Below, piece by piece: positions 26,474-35,764 of a DNA stretch of 64,000 nucleotides. The stretch spans positions 4,216,001 to 4,280,000 of the forward strand of contig NZ_CP034248.1 of the NCBI RefSeq assembly GCF_003931855.1, read 5' to 3'. The notes under the pieces were generated by a model. The model was not told the DNA's origin and searched no databases. It saw only the letters and a program-made list of their open reading frames with translations. Each line of letters begins with the position of its first letter. Positions within the stretch are counted from its first letter, which is position 1. Source of the DNA: Paenibacillus lentus. Lineage in GTDB: Bacteria > Bacillota > Bacilli > Paenibacillales > Paenibacillaceae. The translations under genes and the position numbers were made by a program.

Positions 26474-27412
26474 TCATTCCTTTGTCCAAGTGTTAAGGAT
26501 GACCTCACTTAATGTCTCCATATATAAGGGATCCGTATTTAAAGAATCGATGCGTTCAAGCCGAATGTCAAGCTCCTTGGCAATCGCTTTAGCCTCAATA
26601 TCTAAATCATACAGCACTTCCAGGTGATCAGAGACGAAACCTACCGGGGCCACAAGTACATCCTCGACCTGTTCCTGGCTAAGAGTTCGGAGCGTATCTA
26701 GGATATCCGGCCCCAGCCAAGGCTCTGCCGTGCGACCGGCGCTTTGCCAGGTAAAGTCCCACAAAGTCACACCAGCCTTCTCTGCGACAGCGGCAGACGT
26801 CTCTAGCAGCTGATCCTGGTATGGATCACCCATCGCGACAATTTTCTCGGGCAAGCTGTGCGCGCTGAACAATACTTTGACTTTACTCCGCTCTGCCCCC
26901 GCCTCCTCGAACAGATCGAGCTTGCTGGATACACGATCTGCAAAAGCCTGGATCAGCTTCGGATGAAGATGATAGCTATGAATGAATCTCATTTTTATGC
27001 CGCATTCCTCCGCCTTAGCCTCAGCACGCTTCACATAACCGCCTACACTCATGATCGAATAGTGTGGAGCAAGGACAATACCGATCGCTTCCGTAATACC
27101 GTCCTCAGCCATCCGGGCGACTCCATCCTCAATAAATGGTCGGGCATGCTTCAAGCCCTGGTAGCATACGAATTGCTGATCCTCGTTCGGATTCATACGG
27201 GTTAACGTCTCTTGAAGAGCTGCTACCTGACTGTCCGTATTCGCCCGCAGCGGGAACACACCACCTACGATCGCCTCATAACGGTCTTTAAGCTCCTGCA
27301 GTTGTTCTTCAGTAGGCGGATGCCCCCGGCGGATATGAGTATAATACTGTTCTACTTGATCCAGACTCTCCGGTGTTCCGTAAGACATGACTAATACACC
27401 TATTTTGTTCAC
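26474..27412 (-). CDS. hemH: Ferrochelatase (coproporphyrin type)
   Basis: Inserts Fe2+ into coproporphyrin III (CpfC in current naming). 312 residues, the soluble Gram-positive form. Visible are VLVMSYGTPES, the metal-binding SAHSLPEK histidine and SDHLEVLYDLD with the catalytic Glu. The longer frame begins at a GTG at 27424 that overlaps the ribosome binding site GAGGTGAGG; the next in-frame GTG at 27412 is placed correctly and is chosen. Lies between hemE and hemY in the operon. Confidence 0.93.
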   Translation of the reverse strand: MNKIGVLVMSYGTPESLDQVEQYYTHIRRGHPPTEEQLQELKDRYEAIVGGVFPLRANTDSQVAALQETLTRMNPNEDQQFVCYQGLKHARPFIEDGVARMAEDGITEAIGIVLAPHYSIMSVGGYVKRAEAKAEECGIKMRFIHSYHLHPKLIQAFADRVSSKLDLFEEAGAERSKVKVLFSAHSLPEKIVAMGDPYQDQLLETSAAVAEKAGVTLWDFTWQSAGRTAEPWLGPDILDTLRTLSQEQVEDVLVAPVGFVSDHLEVLYDLDIEAKAIAKELDIRLERIDSLNTDPLYMETLSEVILNTWTKE

Positions 27413-27542
27413 GATTATCCTCACCTCTCTCTTCGTTATTAAGGCTTATCGATCTACAATCATGCTTCCTCTTGAACTTCCTTAGTTGATGTTCCTCATA
27501 TTTGAATTATTTATATATGAGTGGCTTCAGTCAGTATCTCAT

Positions 27543-28604
27543 CTATGTCGTCTGCAGCTTCTGCCGCGAAATAGCTTCGGAAGAATAATCATGAACATAC
27601 TCAGTCAGCTCGCGGAGCTTATCCAGCGAAGCTTCGGGAAATAGACCATGTCCCAAATTAAATATAAAGCCTGGCGACTCAACTCCCTGATCAATGATTT
27701 CCCGGGCATACTCTTTAATAACCTCCATTGGCCCAGTTAATACTAGTGGATCTAAGTTGCCTTGGATGGCGTACTTCCCGCTAGTCCGGCGTCGGCCTTC
27801 GCGGATCGGAACGCGCCAGTCTATACCAATCACATCCACCGGAAGGTCAGTTAATGTCGGTAACAGCTCTCCTGAGCTGACGCCTGGGAAATAAATTTTT
27901 GGTACATTCAAATCCTTCAGTTCTGCAAATATACGTTGAATCGTCGGCAGCACAAAAATTTGGAAATCCTTAGCCGACAAAGCGCCTACCCAGCTGTCGA
28001 ACAGTTGGAACGCCTTCCCTCCATGCTTAACATGAGCGCGCAAGTACGTGATAACCATGTCCCCAAGCTTCTCCATCAGCGTGTGCCATAGCTGAGGTTC
28101 ACCATACATTAAGCTCTTGGTACGAATATAGTTCTTTGAAGGTCGGCCCTCAATCAAATAGCTGGCCAGCGTAAATGGAGCTCCCGCAAACGTAATGAGC
28201 GGAACCTCCAGCTCCTTGTCCAGAATCGAAATCGTCTTCAGGATATGGGATAGATCCTTCTCTACATCAATCGGCTTGAGTCGGTCAATATCCTCTTTCG
28301 TGCGAATCGGATTATGGATGACCGGTCCGACATCTTTAACAATATCAAAATCAATACCGATTGAAGCAACCGGATTCATAATATCTGAATATAAAATAGC
28401 AGCATCCACGCCCAGTTTTTTTACTGGCATGAGCGTTACTTCAGCAGCGAGCTCAGGCTGAAGGCAAATTTCAAGTAAGCTATACTTCTCCTTGATCTTG
28501 CGATACTCCGGGTCATATCTCCCAGCCTGGCGCATGTACCAGACAGGAGTACGATCCACTTCCTGCCCGAGACAGGCACGAATAAACCGATCATTATAAC
28601 TCAT
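27543..28604 (-). CDS. hemE: Uroporphyrinogen decarboxylase
   Basis: Cytoplasmic TIM-barrel enzyme removing four carboxyl groups from uroporphyrinogen III to give coproporphyrinogen III. 353 residues, usual length. The N-terminal PVWYMRQAGRYDPEYR block carries the substrate-binding Arg residues, and ILYSDIMNP carries the catalytic Asp. First gene of hemE-hemH-hemY; the 130-bp gap before hemH contains nothing obvious. Confidence 0.95.
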   Translation of the reverse strand: MSYNDRFIRACLGQEVDRTPVWYMRQAGRYDPEYRKIKEKYSLLEICLQPELAAEVTLMPVKKLGVDAAILYSDIMNPVASIGIDFDIVKDVGPVIHNPIRTKEDIDRLKPIDVEKDLSHILKTISILDKELEVPLITFAGAPFTLASYLIEGRPSKNYIRTKSLMYGEPQLWHTLMEKLGDMVITYLRAHVKHGGKAFQLFDSWVGALSAKDFQIFVLPTIQRIFAELKDLNVPKIYFPGVSSGELLPTLTDLPVDVIGIDWRVPIREGRRRTSGKYAIQGNLDPLVLTGPMEVIKEYAREIIDQGVESPGFIFNLGHGLFPEASLDKLRELTEYVHDYSSEAISRQKLQTT

Positions 28605-28643
28605 GTAAGCTAGCCCCCAATATTTAAAATTTCCCTATATTAC

Positions 28644-28672
28644 ATTATGCCCTTTTTAAAAGTAAGTAACAA
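28644..28672 (-). promoter_or_regulatory. Promoter of the heme operon
   Basis: Minus strand -35 TTGTTA (28667-28672), 17-bp spacer, -10 CATAAT (28644-28649). Forty bases upstream of hemE. Confidence 0.6.
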
Positions 28673-28737
28673 CTGTCACACCTTGACTGCCAATGACAAT
28701 ACTATGACATCCTCTATCGGGATACTTAATTTAGGTA

Positions 28738-28746
28738 TGATATAAT
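28738..28746 (+). promoter_or_regulatory. Extended -10 promoter of the MFS gene
   Basis: TGATATAAT (TG-n-TATAAT) 60 bp before the GTG start. No good -35. It is back-to-back with the heme operon promoter. Confidence 0.55.
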
Positions 28747-28805
28747 TAGTGCGTTTATGGAAAATATTATACACAGGCGAGATTGTACAGAAAGGAAGTG
28801 AAAAA

Positions 28806-30023
28806 GTGAAGGACAATACTTGGAAAGTGAACGTCCTTGTGCTTTGGTTCGGCCAGTTCCTTGTCAATGCCGGCATGACCATGATCACTCCGTTTCTGTC
28901 TCTTTACTTGGCAAGAGATCTGCACGTGCAGGGCGAGCAAGCGATCGGTTTGTGGGCCGGGTCGATATTTGCCGCAAACTTTGCCACAGCTTTTATTTTT
29001 CAACCAATTTGGGGCAAACTCGCTGACAGGTACGGCCGAAAAATTATGCTGCTGCGTTCCGGCTTTGGGATGGCGATCGTTATCACATTAATGGGCTTCG
29101 CCACGCAGCCCTGGCATCTACTTGCCCTGCGCATGCTGAATGGCACGATTTCCGGATTCAACCCGGCGGCAGTCGCTCTCGTCTCAGGCACTGCTCCGAA
29201 AGAGCGTATGGGCTTTGCGATGGGTGTAGTGCAATCCGGTATTGTTGCTGGAACGATTCTTGGTCCGCTTATCGGTGGATTACTGGCGGAATGGGTTGGA
29301 TTCCGGCCTATTTTCTATATTACAGGGATATTGCTATTCGTCGCCTCTGTCCTTGCTCTTCTGTTCGTGCGCGAAAAATTCGATCGCGAGGAAGCAGCGC
29401 ATGTTCCACAAATCTCTATTCTGCAGGGACTTATCGAGCTGAACAAAACACCACAATTGACTGCGCTATTTGCAGTAACTTTCTTGCTGCAATTCGCGAT
29501 GCTAAGCCCGATGTCGCTTCTACCGATCTATGTGGAACATCTGCACGGCATTGCAACCAATGTCCCGTTCTGGGCGGGCGTAGTCACCGCGGCCACCGGC
29601 ATATCAAACATGATTACCTCCCCCGTGCTCGGAAGAGTCAGCGACAAGATCGGAGCACACCGCATTCTAACCTACTGCTTAGTCGGAGCTGCTGCGACAC
29701 TAATTCCGCAGGCCTTCGTTCAAAGCGTATGGCAGCTTATTATTATCCGCTTCCTGATGGGGGTATTTATGGGCGGGTTACTGCCGAGCGTTAACTCGCT
29801 TATACGACACTATACCCCTGACGGCATGGAGAGCCGTGCTTTCGGCTTTAATAGCAGTACACTGGCTCTTGGAAATATGCTCGGTGCGTTGATCGGCGGA
29901 TTTCTATCCGGGTATATCGGCATTGAGGGAATCTTCATCATTTCAGGAGTATTGCTCTTGTGCAACACGGTCTGGGTTAGATTGAAGCTGTATGGTAAAC
30001 CAAAGCTCTCAGCGCTGAAATAA
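28806..30023 (+). CDS. MFS multidrug-efflux-type transporter
   Basis: A 405-residue, twelve-helix transporter of the drug/H+ antiporter type. Motif A is present after helix 2 (GKLADRYGRKIMLLR), and the motif C-like GIVAGTILGPLIGG lies in helix 5. Second-half loop GRVSDKIGAHR repeats motif A. The start is GTG at 28806 with AAAGGAAG eight bases upstream. Divergent from hemE, though a functional link is not evident. Confidence 0.88.
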   Translation: MKDNTWKVNVLVLWFGQFLVNAGMTMITPFLSLYLARDLHVQGEQAIGLWAGSIFAANFATAFIFQPIWGKLADRYGRKIMLLRSGFGMAIVITLMGFATQPWHLLALRMLNGTISGFNPAAVALVSGTAPKERMGFAMGVVQSGIVAGTILGPLIGGLLAEWVGFRPIFYITGILLFVASVLALLFVREKFDREEAAHVPQISILQGLIELNKTPQLTALFAVTFLLQFAMLSPMSLLPIYVEHLHGIATNVPFWAGVVTAATGISNMITSPVLGRVSDKIGAHRILTYCLVGAAATLIPQAFVQSVWQLIIIRFLMGVFMGGLLPSVNSLIRHYTPDGMESRAFGFNSSTLALGNMLGALIGGFLSGYIGIEGIFIISGVLLLCNTVWVRLKLYGKPKLSALK

Positions 30024-30306
30024 GGGCTAACATTGTGACGTAGTTCCAAGGCATAGCCCAACAGCAGGCAGAGGCAGGGAAGCTAGTAAACGAAAACGGG
30101 ATGGATGATCAAAGCTAACTGGGCTCGCTTCACTGAACGGTGTCATGCGTAGGACAGGGCCATTTCACAATAGCCTGGACGTATGAATCGGCCTAAGGGC
30201 ATGATGTGACTAGCACACGACTGTGCACCAGCTAACGGTGTAACGCGGGCATGATAGTTTGCTTAAAAAGATGGTGTGCGTAACAGCCTCTGTTTGCTCC
30301 TGTTAA

Positions 30307-30334
30307 AACAACCTCGCCGATTGGCGAGGTTGTT
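30307..30334. terminator. Perfect 12-bp hairpin, likely terminator
   Basis: AACAACCTCGCC pairs with GGCGAGGTTGTT around GATT. On the minus strand it is followed by TTTT; on the plus strand by CCTTCT. It lies 280 bp after the MFS stop and 450 bp after the O-methyltransferase stop. Confidence 0.6.
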
Positions 30335-30369
30335 CCTTCTAGCGTTAGACACACGCGATAATTGGGATA

Positions 30370-30570
30370 TGATAAGAGGGTTTATAGTATTTAGTTTCCG
30401 CGGCAAAGAAGGTAATGTAGATTTAAATGGATTTCGTGTCATTAGAAAAGGAGAATTTCCAGTCATGGGCTGGATCTTTGATTTTAGGTGCATAAAATCC
30501 ATCTAATCCCCTGAATCATTCGTTTTGAGCATAATTAGATACATGAAGTCCATTTGTGTTCGGCAGCTTG
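30370..30570 (+). repeat. Dispersed intergenic repeat, copy A
   Basis: Plus-strand partner of the copy at 18632-18835 (opposite orientation). The 140-bp core at 30421-30560 starts ATTTAAATGGATTTCGTGTC and ends with CATGAAGTCCATTTGTG. Flanking similarity (TTTATAGTATTTAGTTTCCG) extends it upstream to about 30370. Confidence 0.8.
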
Positions 30571-30786
30571 GTACCAGAAATTTCAGTATACAGCAGCTTG
30601 GCATACAAAACTTCGTTCACGGCACTTCGTGTACAGCCACTTTGTGTCCAGCATTTAGTGTCCCACAGCTTATGAAAATTGAACTGCAAAGACAGCTGCC
30701 AACTGCCTACACAATGCAACCAATGCCCGGATCGAATACCTTCCCAGGCAAGCGATCAAAAGACTCTAAAGACTCTAAAGATGTAT

Positions 30787-31416
30787 CTATTTGACCATAG
30801 CGAGCGCAAGACCATCATAGGCTGGAAGAAAGGCACTGATCAGGCGCTCGTCCCGGGCTATCATTTCGTTAAACTTGCGCATTGCGAGCACGGCTGGGCC
30901 ATTCTTATCCGGATTCAAAGTACGGCCGCGAAGCAGTGTATTGTCACCTGCGATAATCGCCCCCGGCAAGGCCAATTTAATCGCATATTCTAAATATGCC
31001 GGGTAGTTCTCCTTATCCGCATCGATAAAAAAGAAATCAAACCGCTCCCCCTGCCGTTCCAATTCAATGAGGCTGTCTAGAGCAGGGCCGATTCGATAGT
31101 TTACAATTTGCCCATAACCTGCATCAGCCATATTTCTACGCGCCAAAGCCGCATTTTCCTCTTTCAGTTCCAGTGACAGCAGCTTGCCTCCCTCAGAGAG
31201 TCCCCTTGCCAAACATATTCCACTGTATCCGCCCAACGCACCTATTTCCAGTACGGACTGAGCCTTGGACGATTTAGCCAGCAAAGTCAATAATCTGCCA
31301 TAGCCCGGTACGATTGATACATCTCTGATCCCGTTGTCCAGAATAGATTGCTTCACTTTATTCAGCTGTTCATCTTCAGCATATAATTCCTCACCGTATT
31401 GTTCAGGTGTTATCAT
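30787..31416 (-). CDS. SAM-dependent O-methyltransferase (YrrM type)
   Basis: Family 3 O-methyltransferase of 209 residues. SAM-binding motif VLEIGALGGYSGICLA, the acidic LLSLELKEEN strand end, and FDFFFIDADKENY with metal-binding Asp residues are visible, then AGDNTLLRGRT. The B. subtilis relative YrrM/TrmR methylates tRNA wobble uridine derivatives, but the equivalence is not proven here. GAGAGGAG lies ~12 bases before ATG 31416; an earlier GTG at 31437 overlaps that site. Confidence 0.87.
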   Translation of the reverse strand: MITPEQYGEELYAEDEQLNKVKQSILDNGIRDVSIVPGYGRLLTLLAKSSKAQSVLEIGALGGYSGICLARGLSEGGKLLSLELKEENAALARRNMADAGYGQIVNYRIGPALDSLIELERQGERFDFFFIDADKENYPAYLEYAIKLALPGAIIAGDNTLLRGRTLNPDKNGPAVLAMRKFNEMIARDERLISAFLPAYDGLALAMVK

Positions 31417-31715
31417 AATAAATATGGCTCCTCTCACTCGAATTCATAGCGAATCCGTTTGTATCTTCATTGACATTGTCCTATACTGAATTGTATGGTT
31501 TTTAGGCGGTTACCACAATAGAGGTTTACATAAGCGAAAATTGTCAGAAGCTTAGGTTTAGCGTAATTCAATCAGTAAATTCATTAGTAAATCAGATTAG
31601 TGGTTCATATGAGTCATTCATATTTAGCGGTTCCCATTAGTGGACACATTTGTGATTCACTTTCTAAAATCACCGCAACTTGTTAAAACTGATAAAACGG
31701 AGTTGATACATTCTT

Positions 31716-32861
31716 ATGCCAGGTCCACTGCAATTAATTGCAACCTCCCCGATGGGGCTCGAAGCCGTCGTCGCCCGAGAACTGAAAGAACTAGGCTACG
31801 AAGATACGATGGTTGAGAACGGGAGAGTAAATTTCACGGGAGATCTCATCGACATTTGCCGCTGCAATTTATGGCTGCGCACATCTGACCGTGTACTGAT
31901 CAAAATGGGCGAATTCTCCGCCCTTACCTTCGATGAGCTGTTTGAAGGAACAAAAGCATTGCCTTGGCAGGATTGGATCCCAGCCCATGGCGAGTTTCCA
32001 GTCGAAGGCCGCTCCCACAAGTCCCAGTTGAGCAGCGTACCCGCCTGTCAAGGTATCGTCAAAAAAGCGATTGTCGAAAAACTGAAGGAATCCTATCGCA
32101 CGGAATGGTTCGAAGAGAACGGCCCGCGTTATGTTATCGAGATCAATCTTTTGAACGACAAAGCACTGTTGACCTTAGATACAACAGGACCGGCATTACA
32201 TAAACGGGGCTATCGCAAGCACGCAACAGAGGCCCCACTGAAGGAGACCATGGCCGCAGCTATGATCTTGCTCAGCCGCTGGAACCAAAATCCGTCGCGA
32301 CCATTCTACGATCCTTGCTGCGGATCAGGCACATTGCCTATCGAGGCAGCCTTGATCGGCTGGAATATCGCGCCGGGACTACGTCGCTCATTCAATTCCG
32401 AAGCATGGCCTGTTCTTCCGGAGGAGCTTTGGCAGCAGGCTCGCGAGGAAGCCTTCGACGCAGTCAAGGATGATATTCCGCTAAGCATTGCGGGCAGCGA
32501 TATCGACCCGAAAGCGATTGAGATTGCCAATGCTGCCGCGAAGAGCGCCGGTCTCGGCAAGGAAATTACTTTTCAGACTATACCTGCGGTACAAATACAG
32601 CCTGAAGGCGAATACGGCTGCCTGATCACGAATCCTCCATACGGCGAGAGGATCGGTGAAGAGAAAGAAGTCCGCAAGCTGATATCCCAGCTTGGCCGGG
32701 TTGCGGCTGGACTGCCTACCTGGTCGTTCTTCGCATTAACGCCTACCAAGCAATTTGAGCATGATTTCCATCGCAAGGCGGACAAGCGCCGCAAGCTGTA
32801 TAACGGCCGAATTGAATGTCAATACTTGCAATTTCTTGGCCCCCTTCCTCCACGGCACTAA
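31716..32861 (+). CDS. THUMP-domain RNA methyltransferase (RlmL/YpsC type)
   Basis: A 381-residue class I SAM methyltransferase that probably makes N2-methylguanosine in 23S rRNA. It has an N-terminal ferredoxin-like and THUMP region (residues ~1-155), then the UPF0020 catalytic domain with DPCCGSGTLPIEAAL (SAM site), AGSDIDPKAIEIA and the catalytic NPPYGER. The length fits the short Firmicute form without the RlmK domain. Followed 41 bp later by the LTA-synthase-like gene. Confidence 0.9.
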   Translation: MPGPLQLIATSPMGLEAVVARELKELGYEDTMVENGRVNFTGDLIDICRCNLWLRTSDRVLIKMGEFSALTFDELFEGTKALPWQDWIPAHGEFPVEGRSHKSQLSSVPACQGIVKKAIVEKLKESYRTEWFEENGPRYVIEINLLNDKALLTLDTTGPALHKRGYRKHATEAPLKETMAAAMILLSRWNQNPSRPFYDPCCGSGTLPIEAALIGWNIAPGLRRSFNSEAWPVLPEELWQQAREEAFDAVKDDIPLSIAGSDIDPKAIEIANAAAKSAGLGKEITFQTIPAVQIQPEGEYGCLITNPPYGERIGEEKEVRKLISQLGRVAAGLPTWSFFALTPTKQFEHDFHRKADKRRKLYNGRIECQYLQFLGPLPPRH

Positions 32862-32902
32862 TGCCGCCGGAAGGGGTTTCCCCTTTGAAAGGAGCTTAAT
32901 TC

Positions 32903-34996
32903 GTGCTAACGCGAGCAAGTCAAATTTTCAATTATAGCTATAAAAAGCTGAAACATCGGCTGCAAGCCCCATTTTTACGCTACCGCCATTTCGAATATGC
33001 TTTATTCACCATTGTACTGTTCGGAAAGCTCCGTTATTTCCATCACAACTTAAACGCCAACAATATTGATATGAATAGGCTGGATAATATCATTGCCATC
33101 GGATCGATTATCCTCGCTTCCTTCTGGACGCTATGGCTGCATGGGCGTAAACGGTCGGTTGCCCTTTTGCTCCTGAATGTCTTGCTTACCGGTGTAATTT
33201 TTGCTGATCTGGTCTACTATCGGTATTTTCAGGATTTTCTTACGATACCGGTTCTGCTTCAAGCAGGGCAAATCGGGGAACTGGGCGAGAGCATTTCATC
33301 CTTAATCTTGAGATCCGACCTATGGCTGATCGCCGACTGGCTCATTGGGCTCGCCGTGCTAAGCTTTAGGATCATACGTCATAGAATAGGCCGAGCAGGG
33401 AATGTAAGTACAATTAGCAATATTGATGCATCAAGTAACGCAGGCAAAGTAAACATCGATAATACATCAAGCCACGATAGTGTATCAAGTAACCATAGCC
33501 TATCAAGCCACGATAGTGCAGCCAGCAGCGCAACATACAAAAAGCGGCCGATTCGCCGCCTGCTAACCGGATTGCTCGCTTTTGCCATTGGTTACAGCAT
33601 GACGATGGGGCCAATCAACCATTACAAGAACACCTGGGCACGCGACTTGTTTGTCGGCAACTGGTGGACGTTATCCCTCTATAACATTACGGGATTGCTT
33701 GGTTTCCATTATTACGATGGATATCGCTATGCCAAGGACCACTTCAGCAGTAAGCCTTCGCTCTCCGCTAAAGAGCATGAGGAAATCCAGCAATGGTTCC
33801 GCAGCGCTGCGAAGGCAAGAGCAATGGGCAAGGGTGACGACACCTTTGGCGCCTACGAAGGCAGCAATATTGTCGTTGTCCAGATAGAGGCGCTTATGAA
33901 TTTCATCATCGGAAAGACAGTTGGTGAGGAGGAGATTACACCTCATTTCAACAGTCTGATGAAGGACAGCATGTACTTTGCTAACTACTATCATCAGACA
34001 GGGCAAGGACGTACCTCAGATGCCGATTTTTCATCAAATAGCTCCCTGCATCCCCTTCCCACAGGCTCGGTCTTCGTCCGTTATCCGAATCACGATTATG
34101 ATACGCTTCCGCAAATTCTTGGCATGCATGGCTATGAGACCAGCGCTTATCACGCGTATGAAGGCAGCTTCTGGAATCGAAATGTGATGTACAAAGCGAT
34201 GGGTTACGATCATTTTTACAGCAAAAAACATTATGTCATGGATGAAGCGCTTGGCTGGTCACTCGGGGATAAATCCTTCTTTCGTCAATCGCTAGATTTT
34301 ATGAGCAAGGGTACGGAACAGCCGTTCTACTCCTTTCTCATCACATTAACAAGCCATCATCCCTACCAGCTGCCCGCTGCAGAACGCAAGCTCAATGTTG
34401 GGGATTTTGAAGGCACTATCTTCGGCAACTATTTGCAGTCCGTGCATTATGCCGATGAAGCATTGGGACAATTGGTTGAAGGGTTGAAACAGAAAGGGCT
34501 TTGGGATCATACGGTTCTATATGTATACGGGGATCATGATAATTCCATTAAAGATAAGAGTGCTTACGAGAAATTCTTAGGAAGTTCTCTATCCGAATTG
34601 GACATGCACCAGATTATGAATCAAGTCCCAATGCTTATTCATCTTCCAGATGATAGACAAGCCGGAGTGTATAAGGAGCCTGCCGGACAGCTGGATATGG
34701 CTCCCTCGCTTCTGCACCTGCTAGGTATTCCGACCGAGTCCTATTTTATGATGGGCAACAATTTATTTAGCAGCAGCGACCGCTTTATCGCCCTTCGTTC
34801 CGGCGCATTCACCGACGGCCGCGTGTACTACATTCCATCCGCCGACGGCATATTCGATAACGGTCAATGCTACAGCTTGGATACAAGGAGGCTTACGAGC
34901 TTGGAGCCTTGCCGACGAGGTAATGAGGAAGCGAAGCTTCGCCTATCCATATCGGATCGGGTTATTCAGTCCAATTTGATTCAGCATTATCGTTGA
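32903..34996 (+). CDS. LTA synthase-like phosphoglycerol transferase
   Basis: A 697-residue membrane enzyme that transfers glycerol phosphate from phosphatidylglycerol to build or prime lipoteichoic acid. Four hydrophobic segments in residues ~30-165, a fifth at ~225-245, then an extracellular sulfatase-like domain. The catalytic Thr is in QGRTSDADF; other metal motifs are QIEALMNF and YGDHDN. Between helices 4 and 5 is an unusual Ser/His/Asn-rich loop (~175-215) encoded by imperfect DNA repeats. GTG start with AAAGGAG eight bases upstream. Confidence 0.9.
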   Translation: MLTRASQIFNYSYKKLKHRLQAPFLRYRHFEYALFTIVLFGKLRYFHHNLNANNIDMNRLDNIIAIGSIILASFWTLWLHGRKRSVALLLLNVLLTGVIFADLVYYRYFQDFLTIPVLLQAGQIGELGESISSLILRSDLWLIADWLIGLAVLSFRIIRHRIGRAGNVSTISNIDASSNAGKVNIDNTSSHDSVSSNHSLSSHDSAASSATYKKRPIRRLLTGLLAFAIGYSMTMGPINHYKNTWARDLFVGNWWTLSLYNITGLLGFHYYDGYRYAKDHFSSKPSLSAKEHEEIQQWFRSAAKARAMGKGDDTFGAYEGSNIVVVQIEALMNFIIGKTVGEEEITPHFNSLMKDSMYFANYYHQTGQGRTSDADFSSNSSLHPLPTGSVFVRYPNHDYDTLPQILGMHGYETSAYHAYEGSFWNRNVMYKAMGYDHFYSKKHYVMDEALGWSLGDKSFFRQSLDFMSKGTEQPFYSFLITLTSHHPYQLPAAERKLNVGDFEGTIFGNYLQSVHYADEALGQLVEGLKQKGLWDHTVLYVYGDHDNSIKDKSAYEKFLGSSLSELDMHQIMNQVPMLIHLPDDRQAGVYKEPAGQLDMAPSLLHLLGIPTESYFMMGNNLFSSSDRFIALRSGAFTDGRVYYIPSADGIFDNGQCYSLDTRRLTSLEPCRRGNEEAKLRLSISDRVIQSNLIQHYR

Positions 34997-35039
34997 ACTT
35001 CCAATGAGGGTCAGGTTTCAAAATAAATTAGATGCCGTA

Positions 35040-35082
35040 CAAAAAGAGCTGCCTATCTACGACAGATAAGCAGCTCATCTTC
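35040..35082. terminator. Bidirectional terminator
   Basis: GAGCTGCCTATCT (35046-35058) pairs with AGATAAGCAGCTC (35064-35076) with one mismatch. On the minus strand it is followed by TTTTT, on the plus strand by ATCTTCT. It separates the convergent LTA-synthase-like and DUF1450 genes. Confidence 0.85.
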
Positions 35083-35099
35083 TAAGTTCACTTCTGCAA

Positions 35100-35336
35100 T
35101 CACTTCGATTTCGGCTTTTTCACGAAAGGAGCCGCCTTGTCCAGCACCTCTTCCTCTGTTGGAGCGCTGATGTAACGTCCGTTAATATATACGAACGCCC
35201 GCTTGCCGCATGGCCCGCAATATGATTTGCAGCCGATCTTAATTTCAGCATCAGGCGCAAGCTTCTGAAGCTTGGGCACGAATGTCTTCATCCGTATATG
35301 ATTGCATTTATCGCATACTCGAATGTCATTAGCCAT
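35100..35336 (-). CDS. YuzB-like DUF1450 protein
   Basis: A 78-residue soluble protein with VCDKCNH near the start and IGCKSYCGPCGKRAFVYINGR in the middle, the cysteine pattern and strand of DUF1450 (YuzB/UPF0349). The cysteines suggest metal or FeS binding. Family function is unknown. It follows the A-type-carrier-like gene by 24 bp on the same strand. Confidence 0.85.
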   Translation of the reverse strand: MANDIRVCDKCNHIRMKTFVPKLQKLAPDAEIKIGCKSYCGPCGKRAFVYINGRYISAPTEEEVLDKAAPFVKKPKSK

Positions 35337-35360
35337 GGTAAATCCCTTCTTCTTTCAATG

Positions 35361-35663
35361 CTAGTGGTCACCGTGATTTCCTTTGGACGGGTTCGTGATC
35401 ACGAAGCCTTCCTGCGGGAAATACAAATAATCGATCTTCACGCCTTCGAGAAGCGGTTCGTTCAGATCAATAATAACATCAATTTCTTTATCTGTAGCCA
35501 CAACCTGGTCATTGTTGGAACGCTTGACCAAATCGAGACCATAATGTGCATGATCACCATGAGCATGGGTGATGAACACTTTGAGCGTAAGACCTTTGTT
35601 CTCTTCCTTTTCCAGTTCCCTCTTTATCACCTTCGCCGCATTGCGGGTAATTTTGACGCTCAT
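35361..35663 (-). CDS. HesB/IscA-fold protein with His-rich loops, no cysteine
   Basis: A 100-residue protein aligned with A-type iron-sulfur carriers: MSVKITRNAAKVIKREL, then the loop-strand FITHAHGDHAHYGLDLV, and the end DYLYFPQEGFVITNPSKG. In true carriers the loop after the first strand has a Cys and the C-terminus has CGC. Here these places hold HAHGDHAH and GNHGDH and the protein has no Cys at all. It may bind a metal ion by His/Asp instead of a cluster. It is probably the first gene of a pair with DUF1450. Confidence 0.8.
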   Translation of the reverse strand: MSVKITRNAAKVIKRELEKEENKGLTLKVFITHAHGDHAHYGLDLVKRSNNDQVVATDKEIDVIIDLNEPLLEGVKIDYLYFPQEGFVITNPSKGNHGDH

Positions 35664-35764
35664 ACGATCGCTCCTATCTTCTAATGACTACCTAAGAACC
35701 TAACATTCCTATTGTAAAGAATGTCTCTTGTTCACGCAAGTGCCGGTACGCGTTCAACCCACTA

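Larger units (their letters stand above)
30024..30786. other. 760-bp spacer with repeats, no clear gene
   Basis: Between convergent genes. 30024-30300 is mixed sequence with short direct repeats such as GGGCATGAT (30197, 30247). A perfect hairpin follows at 30307-30334. 30370-30570 is a dispersed repeat (copy A). 30560-30670 holds degenerate 15-16-bp tandem units around GGCACTTCGTGTACA. A 76-codon frame at 30276-30506 runs through the repeat and is judged accidental. Confidence 0.7.

Noticed and set aside
30276..30506. 76-codon plus-strand frame
   Set aside because: It begins inside a hairpin region and runs through the dispersed repeat; the frame is not kept in the other copy of the repeat.
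35361..35663. Metallo-beta-lactamase reading of HAHGDH
   Set aside because: The protein is only 100 residues and aligns with the HesB/IscA fold along its length; none of the other beta-lactamase metal motifs is present.
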